Assembly (NCBI GenBank): GCA_905221605.1
Contig: CAJNDS010002438.1
Span: forward strand, 339,357 to 403,356
Direction: 5' to 3'
Source of the DNA: Symbiodinium natans
Lineage: Eukaryota; Sar; Dinophyceae; Suessiales; Symbiodiniaceae
Length of the DNA: 64,000 bases
The notes below the pieces were generated by a model. It was given only the letters and a program-made list of their open reading frames with translations, was not told the origin of the DNA and searched no databases. Shown in pieces: positions 1 through 10,000 of this stretch. The first letter of the stretch is position 1; every line of letters starts with the position of its first letter. A program made the translations under genes and the position numbers.

Positions 1-58
1 TTGCACAGTATTGGGGTAGGAGGGGGAGGGGGGGGTTAACATTAGGAGGGAGGGGAAC
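1..58. mobile_element. Truncated family-D inverted-repeat element at the window edge
   Basis: The first 58 bases match the right half of the element at 51,153-51,263: a GGGG-rich run, then TTAACATTAGG, then a second GGGAGGGG run. The left half would lie outside the window. A related full copy is at 33,141-33,284. The match was read by eye and is limited to one arm. Confidence 0.5.
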
Positions 59-60
59 TC

Positions 61-140
61 TAAACCCTAAAGCCTAAACCCTTTTTTGACCCAGGACTGC
101 AAACCCTAAACCCCGAAACCCTAAACCCTAAATCCTAAAA
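61..140. repeat. Degenerate telomeric CCCTAAA repeats
   Basis: Several CCCTAAA units are mixed with variants (CCTAAAG, CCCCGAA, CCTAAAT). This is an interstitial array, not a chromosome end, because non-telomeric sequence and exons follow on both sides. Confidence 0.8.
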
Positions 141-157
141 CCCAAAGTCTCCTTAGC

Positions 158-2033
158 CAGGTGGCCATAGATGCTGGCCATGGTCATTAACCGAAAGGCT
201 TTGTCCCTCTTCTCGGTGTTTCTCATGAGCTCCTCGAGCTCCTGAAAATGAGGGGTTTTTGTTAGGGTTTAGGGTTTAGGGTTTAGGGTTTAGGGTTTAG
301 GGTTTAGGGCTTTGGGCTTAGGGGTCTTGGGGTTTTGGGGTTCGGGGTGCAGGAATTAGGGGGGATGAGGGTTACTTTTGGAGTTCTTAAGGGTTTCTGC
401 AGCCACCATCTCCAAAGAGGTTTAGGGTTTCGGGCGTTTTGTTCCACTCCTGCAAGGTAGGTGTTTTTTTGCTTCGGGTTTACGGTTTAGGGCACGCCCA
501 TCTAAAAGCAGCTGGCGCTGAACCGGCAAAGGAAGCTCCTTGTCTGAATCCTGCCCCATGTGTGCCTGGCACGTGCTCACAAAAGGGCCACTCTGGTAGC
601 TATTCACCGATCAGTTCTGCATTCTCTGAAACTGGCAGCGAGTGGCCGAAAAGCGATCGAGCAGCTTCTCGGCAACCTGTGAGGCGGGTTGCTGTTCCGC
701 TCTGGGGTTTGTTTAGGGTTTAGGTTTTAGGGTTTGGGGGAGAAGGTATCTAACTACCAGTTGAGGTCGCACATGCTCGCACATCCTGCCTTCTGGTCGA
801 CATTCTTGAATGGTAGATCCTAATTGAGCACCAGAAAAAGACCATGCGCTAATTCCTTCTTGACCCTGGACCTGGTCCCACACCCAAAGGACCAAGGGCC
901 AGATGCTGCAAAACGAACTGCAGCTCAGCGTCTTTCTGCGTAGGCGTCTTCCCCGCATCCTTTTGTTCCATCACTTGGCTCATTGCCTCCCATATCGTCT
1001 CGCACGCCTTGTCCACCCTTTCCTCCACACTCTTCTGCTTGTTGCCTTGCAGCCATCAGGGAACGAAGCGGGGGCCAAGGCAAGAGTACAGGACCAGAAG
1101 GAGCCCTAAACCCTAAACCCTAAACCCAGTTCAAGTAAGATGAAGGTAGTCGGCCTTCTTCCAGTTCACCCGCATCTCTGTCCTTGTTTCCTTCACAAGA
1201 CACAGGCCAGACGCTGGAATGGCTCAGACCGAAAATAGGTGCCTGAATTAGAATAAGGTTTGGGTGGAGCTTTTATAGTTTTATTGCAAAGGGAATATTA
1301 TAATTACTACAAATATTCATATTATTTCTACGATTATCATTATTACTATTACTATGACTCTTATTCTTACTATTCGAAATTCGAATTTTTCCGACCCCTG
1401 TATTACTTTCACACGCCGGCCTGCCGCCAGACTTTTCAGCGGACACACCGGGTACCGGGCTATTGCCCATCGTGCCTGCCAAGAATACTGTTCATTGCTT
1501 CAAGGTGTCAGATTTGTTCAGCCCCTAAACCCCAAACCCTAAACCATAAGCCTCTCTTCTGTAGATGGCTTGTAACAGCTTTTGGGTGGTTGTTGCAGGC
1601 GCAGCTCCGGAAATAATCTTGCTGCAGATGCCCCAACCTACAACCTAGATTTCCAGCTTCCCGTTGTGGGCAGGCGCTGCCACGGAAACTCTAAACCCTA
1701 AACCCTAAACCTTATGTACAGGAAGCCTTCCCTTGCATCTTGCCTGCATCCCATAGGGGTCCGCCTTGTCTGGTCTGAGAGGTCTGTTGCCTTGGCTAGG
1801 GCATGCACTTGGTGCACATCGTCGTACTCTAAACCCCAAACCCTTTTGTCTAAACCCTTTTGAGCACGGGCTTGGGATGTGTGCCGGCAAACCCGAAACC
1901 CTAAACCCTAAACCCGAAACCTTAAACCCAAGTGGCTCTCATGGACTCGATGGATCGGCTTCTCGGTGTCATCCCACTCCGTCGTCTTCCGCTTCTCGGG
2001 CGAGGGCGGACGGCGATCATCAAGAGCCATGTC
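158..2033 (-). CDS. Cluster of short exons, protein not identified
   Basis: At least four minus-strand segments look like exons because each is open, hydrophilic and bounded by AG|G and a G-starting donor. They are 2033-1929 (acidic/basic, with PPSPEKRKTTEWDD), 1045-900 (helical, Glu/Lys rich, with SVEERVDKACETIWEAM), about 565-503 (DSDKELPLPVQRQLL) and 241-158 (ELEELMRNTEKRDKAF). A weaker one lies at 697-637. The donors of the 241-158 and 1045-900 exons read GC. Telomeric heptamers fill several of the gaps. These may be the 3' part of the FHA/coiled-coil gene to the right or a separate gene; I recognise no domain. The reading frame between exons was not proven. Confidence 0.4.
257..310. repeat. 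Telomeric TTTAGGG array
   Basis: About seven tandem TTTAGGG units on the plus strand, next to the exon at 158-241. It then degrades into GGGCTTTGGGC and TTGGGG variants. Confidence 0.9.
1286..1372. repeat. AT-rich trinucleotide-like tract
   Basis: Imperfect ATT/TAC triplets. The Tyr/Asn/Ser-rich reading frames across it are by-products of the repeat. Confidence 0.6.
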
Positions 2034-2089
2034 CTGAACCGTAGTGAAAACGAGAATTTTGGCATAGAAAGTGTTTTAGAACGACTTCT

Positions 2090-2220
2090 ATGATACACAC
2101 CTATATTTATATTTATATCTATATTTAAATTTATATTTAGATTCATATTTGTATTATCTATTTATGAGAATATACATGTAGTATATAACTATAGATGCTT
2201 ATGAAGTTATGTATTATATA
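2090..2220. repeat. AT-rich simple sequence (TATATTTA-like)
   Basis: Degenerate TATATT hexamers in an otherwise GC-balanced region. No coding signal. It lies directly right of the exon ending at 2033 and probably belongs to an intron. Confidence 0.6.
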
Positions 2221-2853
2221 ATGTGACTCGCTGTACAGTAAAGGTTGTCCTGAAATGTGAGGCGCGGCATAAGCTTTTCCTGTGTCTAGAGTCTAGAGTG
2301 TTGGCCATCAGGCTGGCAGTTATCAGACTACTGGCTCGAAGTTCAGGAATGCGGCAGCTAAGCCAACTTTTTCAACCCAGGCTCCTCTGCAGCTGAGCCT
2401 ACCCAAAACCTAAACCCTAAACCCAAATCCTAACCAGCTCCCACCCTCATCAAGTCTCTCTCTGCCACCGTCCCATGCCGAGTTGCTCGTGACAAGGATC
2501 TTCTGGGGGACAAGCCCGGATGCAGACGCATCTGAGCTCGTCTAAGCTTGGAGTATGGAACCACGTGGCAGCGGACCGCGCTGATGTGCACAGATCTCAT
2601 GGATTTCATGACTTAGGGACTTAGGGCCTAGGGTTTATGGTTTAGGGTCGGGCAAGATTATGGGTGTGCCTCCTGCATCAGCGACTGCTACAGGGTGATG
2701 CTTCATGGCAGTGCGCGCAGGATTGCACGAAAAGCATCTCTGGGAGTCTGGTATGCTAGATACTGCAAATGGAGCTTCAGCTACGCGCGGGATGTCCTCC
2801 AGCTTCTCCTTTGCTGCACAAGCACTTTTCCGATACTTCGTGTGCCTTTTTTT

Positions 2854-2947
2854 CTGTTGGCTAGTAGGGAAGAGGGAATGAGGTACCCTATTTTCCCCTA
2901 GATATACCCTTTAAGGGATTATATAGGCATTCCCTACTAACCAACAG
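2854..2947. mobile_element. Miniature inverted-repeat element, family E
   Basis: The terminal inverted repeats are CTGTTGGCTAGTAGGGAA at the left and the complement of CTGTTGGTTAGTAGGGAA at the right, one mismatch in 18. The interior is AT-rich with a second short inverted pair. It is non-coding and 94 bp long. No clear target duplication was seen and no second copy was found in the window. Confidence 0.75.
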
Positions 2948-3077
2948 TAAGTTTCTAGTTCCTGAAAGCACTCGCCGTCTCCCACACTGCACATTCACTG
3001 CGGCAAAGGCTCTCCACGCACAAAGACCAGACCCGAGCGCCGGGGGGGGCGCGTGGGCCTTACAGTCATCTGTACAG

Positions 3078-3147
3078 GGTTTAGGGTTTTTCTTAGGGTT
3101 TAGGGTTTAGGGTTTAGGGTTTAGGGTTTAGGGTTTAGGGTTTAGGG
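3078..3147. repeat. Telomeric TTTAGGG array
   Basis: About nine TTTAGGG units, one interrupted by TTTTTCTTAGGG. It directly follows, on the coding strand, a candidate exon at 3237-3150. Confidence 0.9.
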
Positions 3148-3149
3148 AT

Positions 3150-3594
3150 GCAAGAATCGAGAGCAAGCTCGTAACCTGGGCAAGCTGCTGATCTGACCTT
3201 TCCCCCTCGAAGGCCAATCTTTCAAGATCAAACTCAGACATGGTGGTTTACGACATCTAAAAAACCCCCTTAATAGTAGGATCCCCTCATAATAAGGACC
3301 CCAAGAAGGTACCCCTAATATCGAAAACCCCCACATGTTTCTGGCTTCCACAAGGAGCTGCAGAATAAAACTGCTGGAGGTGCCTGTGGACATCAGGTGC
3401 TGGAACAACCTCATGGAAGCCTTGCCGTCGTCGTCGTCGTCATCTTCGACGCGGTAACCGTAGCGGTCGTGGCAATAGCTGCATCGGCGGTAGGCAGAAA
3501 TAGCAATAGTAGAAAATCGCACGGCCTCCGCACCCAAATCTTCCTTTCCCACGCGCAGGCACTCAGCCGCGAGGACGCTGAGAAGCCACAACAT
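3150..3594 (-). CDS. Possible small secreted protein, two exons around an inverted-repeat element
   Basis: From an ATG at 3594 the frame begins MLWLLSVLAAECLRVG, a plausible signal peptide. About 60 residues follow, with a run of six Asp (DDDDDD), two Cys in CSYCHD and a helical stretch ending LLVEARN near 3340. The frame then enters the family-A element at 3238-3337. On its far side another open segment begins MSEFDLERLAFEGERSDQQ. The element therefore sits where an intron would be. Upstream in-frame starts are non-ATG, so I used 3594. The exact splice sites and any function are unknown. Confidence 0.4.
3238..3337. mobile_element. Family-A inverted-repeat element (copy A1)
   Basis: 100 bp, with left end ACATGGTGGTTTACGA and right end TCGAAAACCCCCACATG; the arms are imperfect inverted repeats. 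ACATG occurs at both ends and may be a target duplication. The interior has GG(A/G)TCC/CCCC blocks shared with the other family-A copies. It lies between two candidate exons. Confidence 0.75.
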
Positions 3595-3625
3595 AAGGCC
3601 AACAAGCGCCAAAAGACCCCCAAAC

Positions 3626-3692
3626 CCTAAACCCTAAACCCTTTTTGAACCCTAAACCCTAAACCCTGAACCCTAAACCGTAAACCCTAAAT
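3626..3692. repeat. Telomeric CCCTAAA array
   Basis: About eight CCCTAAA units with two variants (CCCTGAA, CCGTAAA) and a TTTTTGAA interruption. Confidence 0.85.
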
Positions 3693-4531
3693 CCAAGCCA
3701 CTGGTCGGACTCCAAGAGGCCCAGAGCCACGGGGAGCGGATGGCTGAAAAGCCGGCGGCCAGGGGCCAGGAATCGGAAGGATCTCAAACTTCATATCAAA
3801 GCTACAATTCCATCAATCTTTTGGGATTCTTCCTCATGAAAAGTGCTGGAGTTCTTGGTCAGAAAGGAAAGGCCAGGAAAGGAACCAGAGGCGTGTGCAA
3901 AACAGTCAGCTCGACTCTTCTCAATTGAAAGGCTGAGGCAGCAGCACCACCCGCCAGATCTTGCCTTTCTTCCAAATGATTTGGATGTTCAACCGTTCGA
4001 CCCATGGAGCAGCGGACTCGAGATCTCAAGAGATTATTCTCAAATACTCACACAGGCCAACGCATGCAGGCGAGGAGAGTTTCAGATTCATTCACACTTG
4101 ATGTCCATGGTGCTCGGTGCATGACTCACTGTCTTAGGTGCCATTCTTTGAACGTGAACGCGTGCGGGCTCGCAGCACGACTTGCGTCTGGTGCTGCCCA
4201 GCTGCGGCGGGGTGTACTGGGAGACGTGTCCGTCCACAACTCGGCTGAGAGGTGCAGGGCCTCATCTGTGCAAGGGGGGGCCTGGTCAGAGGGCTTCGAT
4301 GGATTTGGGAAAAGACGTGTTTTTTTTCTCCTGGGCTTTGGGGCTCCAAGATAACTCCGGGAGGCAACGCGCACTGATGTTTCTGAACAGTGAGTAGATC
4401 AAGACTGAGGTCACTGCGATGAAATGACTGGAGGGCTGCACCTACAGCTCAACAGCACAATCCCTTTTGCATGCCTCAACCCTAGCACATGTGGAGGGCG
4501 ATCTTGGGGGGGGGAGGGATTCCAGCAACTA

Positions 4532-4659
4532 AAGGCCCAACTTGGGATGTTCCCCCTTTTTCTAACAGTCCTTAATAGGGGTAATAGAATCCCTTTGAAG
4601 GACTGTTAGACCCTAAACCCTAAACCCTAAAGTATAAGGGGGAACATCCCAAGGCCCAA
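4532..4659. mobile_element. Family-B inverted-repeat element with telomeric insert (copy B1)
   Basis: The element runs from about 4541 to 4651 with terminal repeats CTTGGGATGTTCCCCC and GGGGGAACATCCCA. It is flanked by the 8-bp direct repeat AGGCCCAA. An inner inverted pair, CTAACAGTCCTT / AAGGACTGTTAG, matches copy B3. Three CCCTAAA units (about 4611-4631) interrupt the right arm exactly between GACTGTTAG and TATAAGGGGG, which are nearly adjacent in B3. The telomeric DNA therefore entered after the element did. Confidence 0.85.
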
Positions 4660-4750
4660 TCTTCATTCAGCGGACCCTGCGCTTGATGTCCAGCAGCTCA
4701 AGGAGACTGGGGATCTCAGCGCGGTTGGCCTCAGGTCGCCCTTACTGGGG

Positions 4751-4848
4751 TTGAGGGTTTAGGGTTTAGGCCCTAAACCCTAAACCCTAAACCCTAAACC
4801 CTAAACCCTAAACCCAAGTTTAGGGTTTGGGGTTTGGGGTTTAGGGTA
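4751..4848. repeat. Head-to-head telomeric array
   Basis: GGGTTTAGGGTTTAGG meets CCCTAAACCC directly at 4770/4771. About seven CCCTAAA units follow, then a second switch to TTTAGGG/TTTGGGG near 4817. Opposed G-strand and C-strand repeats at one point resemble a telomere fusion junction or a foldback insertion. Confidence 0.9.
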
Positions 4849-5128
4849 CTGGGGTCTGGGGTAGACAGGCCTTGCATAGCTCTTCCCGCCCCGGGAAACA
4901 AAACATCCAGTCACCCTGTCGTTACTGTTACTATGGCTATATTTCTATCATCGCTAGTAGTACTATCGCTATTGTTCTTACTACATGGGTTGGGATGTGC
5001 AGGAACATGGCCTGGACGTCATCATCTTCGTAGCCATCTGGAAGCCATCGTGGCTCCGGCGCAAGAAGGTAGAACTGCACCTAGTGGTCTGCTTTGGCTT
5101 TGGGAAGCTCCCTAAACCCTGAACCCTA

Positions 5129-5153
5129 AACCCCCCCCCCCCCCCCCCCCCCG
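5129..5153. repeat. Poly-C tract
   Basis: More than 20 consecutive C directly after telomeric CCCTAAA units and next to the candidate exon 5345-5155. Similar C tracts are near 33,520, 57,300 and 59,710. Length may be unreliable in assembly. Confidence 0.85.
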
Positions 5154-5741
5154 AAATTGTTGAGATCACTTGGCCCGGAGCCAAATCTTCGACCTTCTGG
5201 GCCACACGAGCATCGCCGGCATCTCCCAAGAACCGGATACCTGCGATGCGGCTATAAGCACAAGTCCTCTGATGCTGAGGCAGCATCTCTAAAATGGCGT
5301 CTCTTCTTCTCAGCATTCTGAAGCCCGTGGCTGCTGCCCCCGCCTGTACATGCTCTACATGTATCAGTGCGTCTTGCACGCACTTCGAACTGCACAACAC
5401 AAAGCGAGATCTACCCGCTGCAGTTCATAAAGAAGGTGACCTTTCAGGACAGCTATGCAAAATGATAATGATACTCACATGGGCACGATGCATGATCACC
5501 TGACTCAACTGCAGCCTGGGTGTCGCTCATCGGACGAGTCTCGCCCAAACACCATCACAAAACATGTTCAAGTCTAAGCTTGGCTTGAGCCGACACCTTA
5601 CCCCTGACGTGTTGAGGTGGCGTTTTCAACACAGACTTTGACACTGTAGAACCACATGCCACGACCACTGTTCTACACATCGAAATTAAGCCTCTCTACA
5701 CCCCTTTTGGGCAACGGACCTTGGAGGCTCTCTACACCCCT

Positions 5742-5775
5742 AAACCCTAAACCCTAAACCCTAAACCCTAAACCC
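5742..5775. repeat. Telomeric CCCTAAA array
   Basis: About five perfect units. Short telomeric stretches also occur at 6605-6640 and 6772-6808. Confidence 0.9.
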
Positions 5776-5889
5776 ACACGAAGCAGGGGGTGTCGGTCTT
5801 CCTCAGGTCTCCTGGCGGAGCTTCTTCCGTGGCGGAGCCGACTCCACATCCACAACTTCCAGGCTCCACGCCTTGGAGGGAACGGTACA

Positions 5890-6003
5890 AAAAAACACAC
5901 ATATATAATTATATAATTATATACTTGCATAATTACATAATTTATACATACATATATAAGTGTGTGTGCATGTGTATAACTGTATATATATATACATATG
6001 TAT
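5890..6003. repeat. AT-rich microsatellite
   Basis: Mixed ATA, ATATAA and TATG repeats with no coding signal. Confidence 0.7.
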
Positions 6004-6892
6004 GCACGGAACCGCAAAACTCACAGGATTCCACGTGGTGGGGTCTTGAGAAGGCGAGGAAGTTCCAAGTTACATCCAGCACAAATCACCTGCGGCCCGC
6101 CCCATGCCAGTGGAGGCGAGCTCGCACGGTTGCAGCCACGATGCTGTTGAAAAGCCGGCCTGCGCCTACGCAAACAGGGCGGCAGGGCTGTTGCCACATA
6201 AGTGCTGCTGTGGTGTTGCCCTACTGGCAAAACCTACAAGACATGGCACCAAACTATTCATCAGCCGTCGCCCCGGACAGAGCTTCTACGAACGGCACCA
6301 GACCCGAAAACTGGCAACTGCCACCAAGGCTCGTTCTCGGCTGGAAGCGTGGGAGGAGGGTCAAACCTGATTCGGGCTGAAAAGCGGCAGTTGAGTTTGC
6401 CGATATTTTGTCCATTGACAAAGCCTTTTTGGGCTAAGGACCCAGGGTCGGGTAGACTTCAGAGAATGTTTCTTGCCAGAGCCTACTTTACTCTGATAAC
6501 CCAGTCTTGTCAACTTGTCAAGGTGCCCCAGAGCTGCTCTGCTCCTGTCCTCCGCAGCCACTTGGTTGAAAATTCTGCCATGAAGTCGGACCAGCTGTCA
6601 TGCATCCCTAAACCCTAAACCCTCAACCCTAAACCCTTTTGCTACTGGACTTAAGTCTAGCCAGATTTGCACCTCATATTGACGGAGGCATGGCATGCAC
6701 TGCACCAACATAGGCATCACCCATCGCTCAGCACACTCATGTCGCCAGAGCCTATACTTGTGACATCCATACCCTAAACCCTCAACCCTAAAACCTAAAC
6801 CCTAAACTTACCACTTGTCCTCGTCATCCAGCTCCATGGCAGCGACCGTGGGCTGAGCCGCAAGAAGTGGCTCCTAAAAGGGCGAATCTAAT

Positions 6893-6997
6893 AGAGGGGT
6901 CTCCGAATATAGGGGTATATTTTGGGGGTTCCAAAAACAAGGCGTCTAGCATTTGGGCGTGTACTAGGGGTACCCCCATTTTGGGAAATAGGTCCCC
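6893..6997. mobile_element. Family-A inverted-repeat element, degenerate (copy A2)
   Basis: GGGGTCTCCGAATATAGGGG at the left and GTACCCCCATTTTGGGAAAT at the right repeat the family-A pattern GGGG-TTTCCGAAAATAGGGG in opposed orientation. It is diverged and was recognised by comparison with A4 and A5. Confidence 0.55.
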
Positions 6998-7049
6998 GAC
7001 AAACTCCGCAACGACCCCACTCGCTGGTTGATCTGATTGGTGTCAGGTA

Positions 7050-10000
7050 GTGTTTTGGCGTCCTGGCGCTGCTTCGCTTGCACACCTTCCTGCCCCGACG
7101 GCTCAGAATCTCGGCCGCGCATTTGGCCATCCGGAGGGTCCTGTCCCGACGTGCGAGGAGCAGGGGTATAAGGGGCTTGGAAGAGGCTTTGTTGACTCGT
7201 TGACGCTACACATTGGCCAGGGCCAAGAGTACGGGGGAGCCTCATAGACATAACGGTTTCCATAGCTCCACCCGCCTCGCGGCAGGTGGCCTGGGCGAAA
7301 GTGGGCGCCACATCGCCAGCCAGTGCCTCCTCCAGCAGCTTGGAGGCGCCCGGCAGGCCTTCCTGGAGGACCTTCTCCCACAGCTCGAGCCTTCGGGGAA
7401 GCTCAGCAACCTTGCAAAAAAACACCGCACGCACGTAAGAACGCGATAAGGACAGACTGGGTCAGAGGATGCTGGAAAGGGAGCGCATCCCACCTGCGGC
7501 CCAGCTCGCCAGAGAGGCCCTTGCCTGCTTCGCCAAGCTGTTGGAGCAAGGCACGGGCTTTCACAGCGCGCTGCTCGGCGGACTTCAAGGAGATCCTCAT
7601 GCGCCATCAAACGGTCCGCCGGCCATCATGCATGTGGGCATCGTGACACCGACTTGACATTGCTTGGAGTTACTTGCATCCACAGGAGTTCGGTTCAGCT
7701 CCTGCTCTTGCAGTCCCCATATGCAGTTTGCAGCCTTTTGCAACCAAGGCGCCTGGACGAATCACTATCCGACTGCGCAGCCGCAGCTTGACACTCCAGC
7801 TCAGCACGCTTGGCTGTGGCAGAATCGAGCTTGCCTCGGGTGCTGCGCTCATCTGTCTCTGCCTTTCAGGGCTGTGCTTGCGCCCGCCGAGGAAGCACCT
7901 AAGACCTACGATGCCTGAACGAACTGCTAGAAACAAGCAAGTAACAAGCAAGTTGGTGCACAATGATATATTACCGACAATATAGAAACGATGTACTAGG
8001 TACTATGTATTGTGTACTATGTATTATCTATTCTGTATTATGTACTATGTCTTATGTATTGCGCATTAGGGAGTACGTATTATATGCCTCGAGACACTTC
8101 AACAGCACCCCGGGCCTTCGTGACAGTGGCTTTGCTTGCCGCCACGTCTGCCTCCAGCCTCTCGCGGTTGGCGACGGTGGCCTGTGAGCTGTTAGTCGAT
8201 GCACTACACTCAGACAATCCAGGAAAGCCTTTAAGAGCTTTGGGCATGTGGGACCCTTTTTCACAAGGGACTCGACTGCTGAACCCTAAAGCCCGGAAAG
8301 GCGAAGTTCGAAACTTCAGTGCTGTCGGCCCCGAGGTCCCTTTTTGACCCCTTTTTTTTGAGCACGGATGTCACAACGGAGAGCAGAAACCCTAAACCCA
8401 AAGCCCTTTTGTTGAGCAACGGACCTTGAGGCTGCCGGCCCAAAGCCCTTTAGCCCCAACTCTCGAAGCGCCTTCAGTTCTTCCTGTAGCCGCTGGCTCT
8501 CCTGGAAGGGAGACATGGCTCAGGCCCCCCAAAGAGCTGTTCTTCCCTTCGAAGCATCTGTAATGTGCACGCGTTTTGCCACCAATCCCGGTGTGGTTTT
8601 GTATGATAAGCAGACAGGAAACATGTGAATACTTCCCCCAATAGCTTAATGTCGAACAAGATACTTCAAAAGGGCAGGCTGATGTTCTATCGGGCATGGG
8701 GGTTGTGTGGTAGTAGCGGACGTAAAGCCTGAACGTTTGGCGTTCCGACTGTCGCAGAACTTCTCTCCACGCCCGCTGCACGAAGCACCCTTCAACCATC
8801 CATGAGGGAACCTTTACCCATTTTGGGATGATGACAATTATAATACAATATGATGTAGGGGGGAGTATAGGAAAAATGTTCTAATGGGTTGGTTAATGGT
8901 AGGCTGCTGGTATTATCACCCAAAACTCCCGAAAATAGGGCTACCTTATTGGGGTGCGCATTATAACGGAATCCTACTACTTGGGGGTCGATTTTAGGGT
9001 CCCCTATTTTCGTAAACCCTAAACCTAAAACCTGAGCCCTAAACGTCCTCGGCGGCACGCTCTGCCTCGCGCTGGGCCTCACCCTGCGATTGCCGGAGTC
9101 GCTCCGCCCGCTCCTGCAAGATTCGTATTGGGGGTTTCCGAAAATAAGGGGTACTGTGACCCTTTTTGGGGGAGGCTTCAATTCTAGTTGGGGTATAAAA
9201 CTGTTACCCTTTCGGTGGGGACCCTTTAAGGGGATTCCATTCTATTTGGGGTATCCCCCTATTTTGGGCAGTGTTTTTGGTGGGCCACCTGCTTGGCCTC
9301 ACACACCTGAGCCTGTGACACGGCCAACTGGCATAATCAGGTCGTCCGTTCGTACTATTAATACTATTATTACTATAATTGCTCGTATAGCTGCGTTTTT
9401 GGAAGCCATTCCCTGGCACGATGCCCTGCAGGTCCTGCGCCTGCCGCGCTCGGATCTGCAGCTCAGCGAGGTGCTGCGACGACTTCTGCTGCGCCTGCGA
9501 GGCACTGGCACAGCGCAAGCCTCAATTCAACGAAGCTCTCAAGCCTCGATGGCAGCAAAGCTTTGCCGAAACATGCGCTCACCTCACCGGCCAGAGCCAA
9601 GTCTTCGCGCAGCTGCTGCTGCCGGGCCTCGTGGCATGAGTTCAAGGCCCGAGGAAGCTTGCATGAGCTTGCCATGAACACGCGGCTGAAGATTTGAAGG
9701 TGCCAGACTCAAAGGCGCGCACAGCATGATTCACATACGAGTACAACACATGACGATTCACATACATGGCCTTGTCTCACACACACACACACCTATGTAG
9801 TTTTTGGGAACCCTCAAGAAGGATGTCCCTACTTACTTTGGCAACTCACCAACCCTAAACCCTAATCCACGGAGCACCTCCAGCTCCTCACATCGCTGGC
9901 TACGCTCTGCCAGATCCTTGCGGGCACTTGGGGAGATCAAGGTCGGCAAACATCAGGGTTTAGGGTTTAGGGTTTAGGGTTTCATGATTCCCTAGTGGGC

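Larger units (their letters stand above)
3700..6600 (-). other. Unresolved region with scattered candidate exons
   Basis: No complete gene was recognised. Open minus-strand segments that look like exons are at 6595-6480 (RLHGRIFNQVAAEDRSRAAL), 5345-5155 (RRRDAILEMLPQH, then RIAGIRFLGDAGDARVAQK) and 4280-4126 (DEALHLSAELWTDTSPSTP). They have no detectable domain, and their frames were not joined. The rest is repeats and sequence with no visible feature. Confidence 0.3.

Noticed and set aside
1-140. Window start (and end) as a true chromosome end
   Set aside because: The repeats are short and mixed with variants, and equally good arrays occur throughout the window in both orientations.
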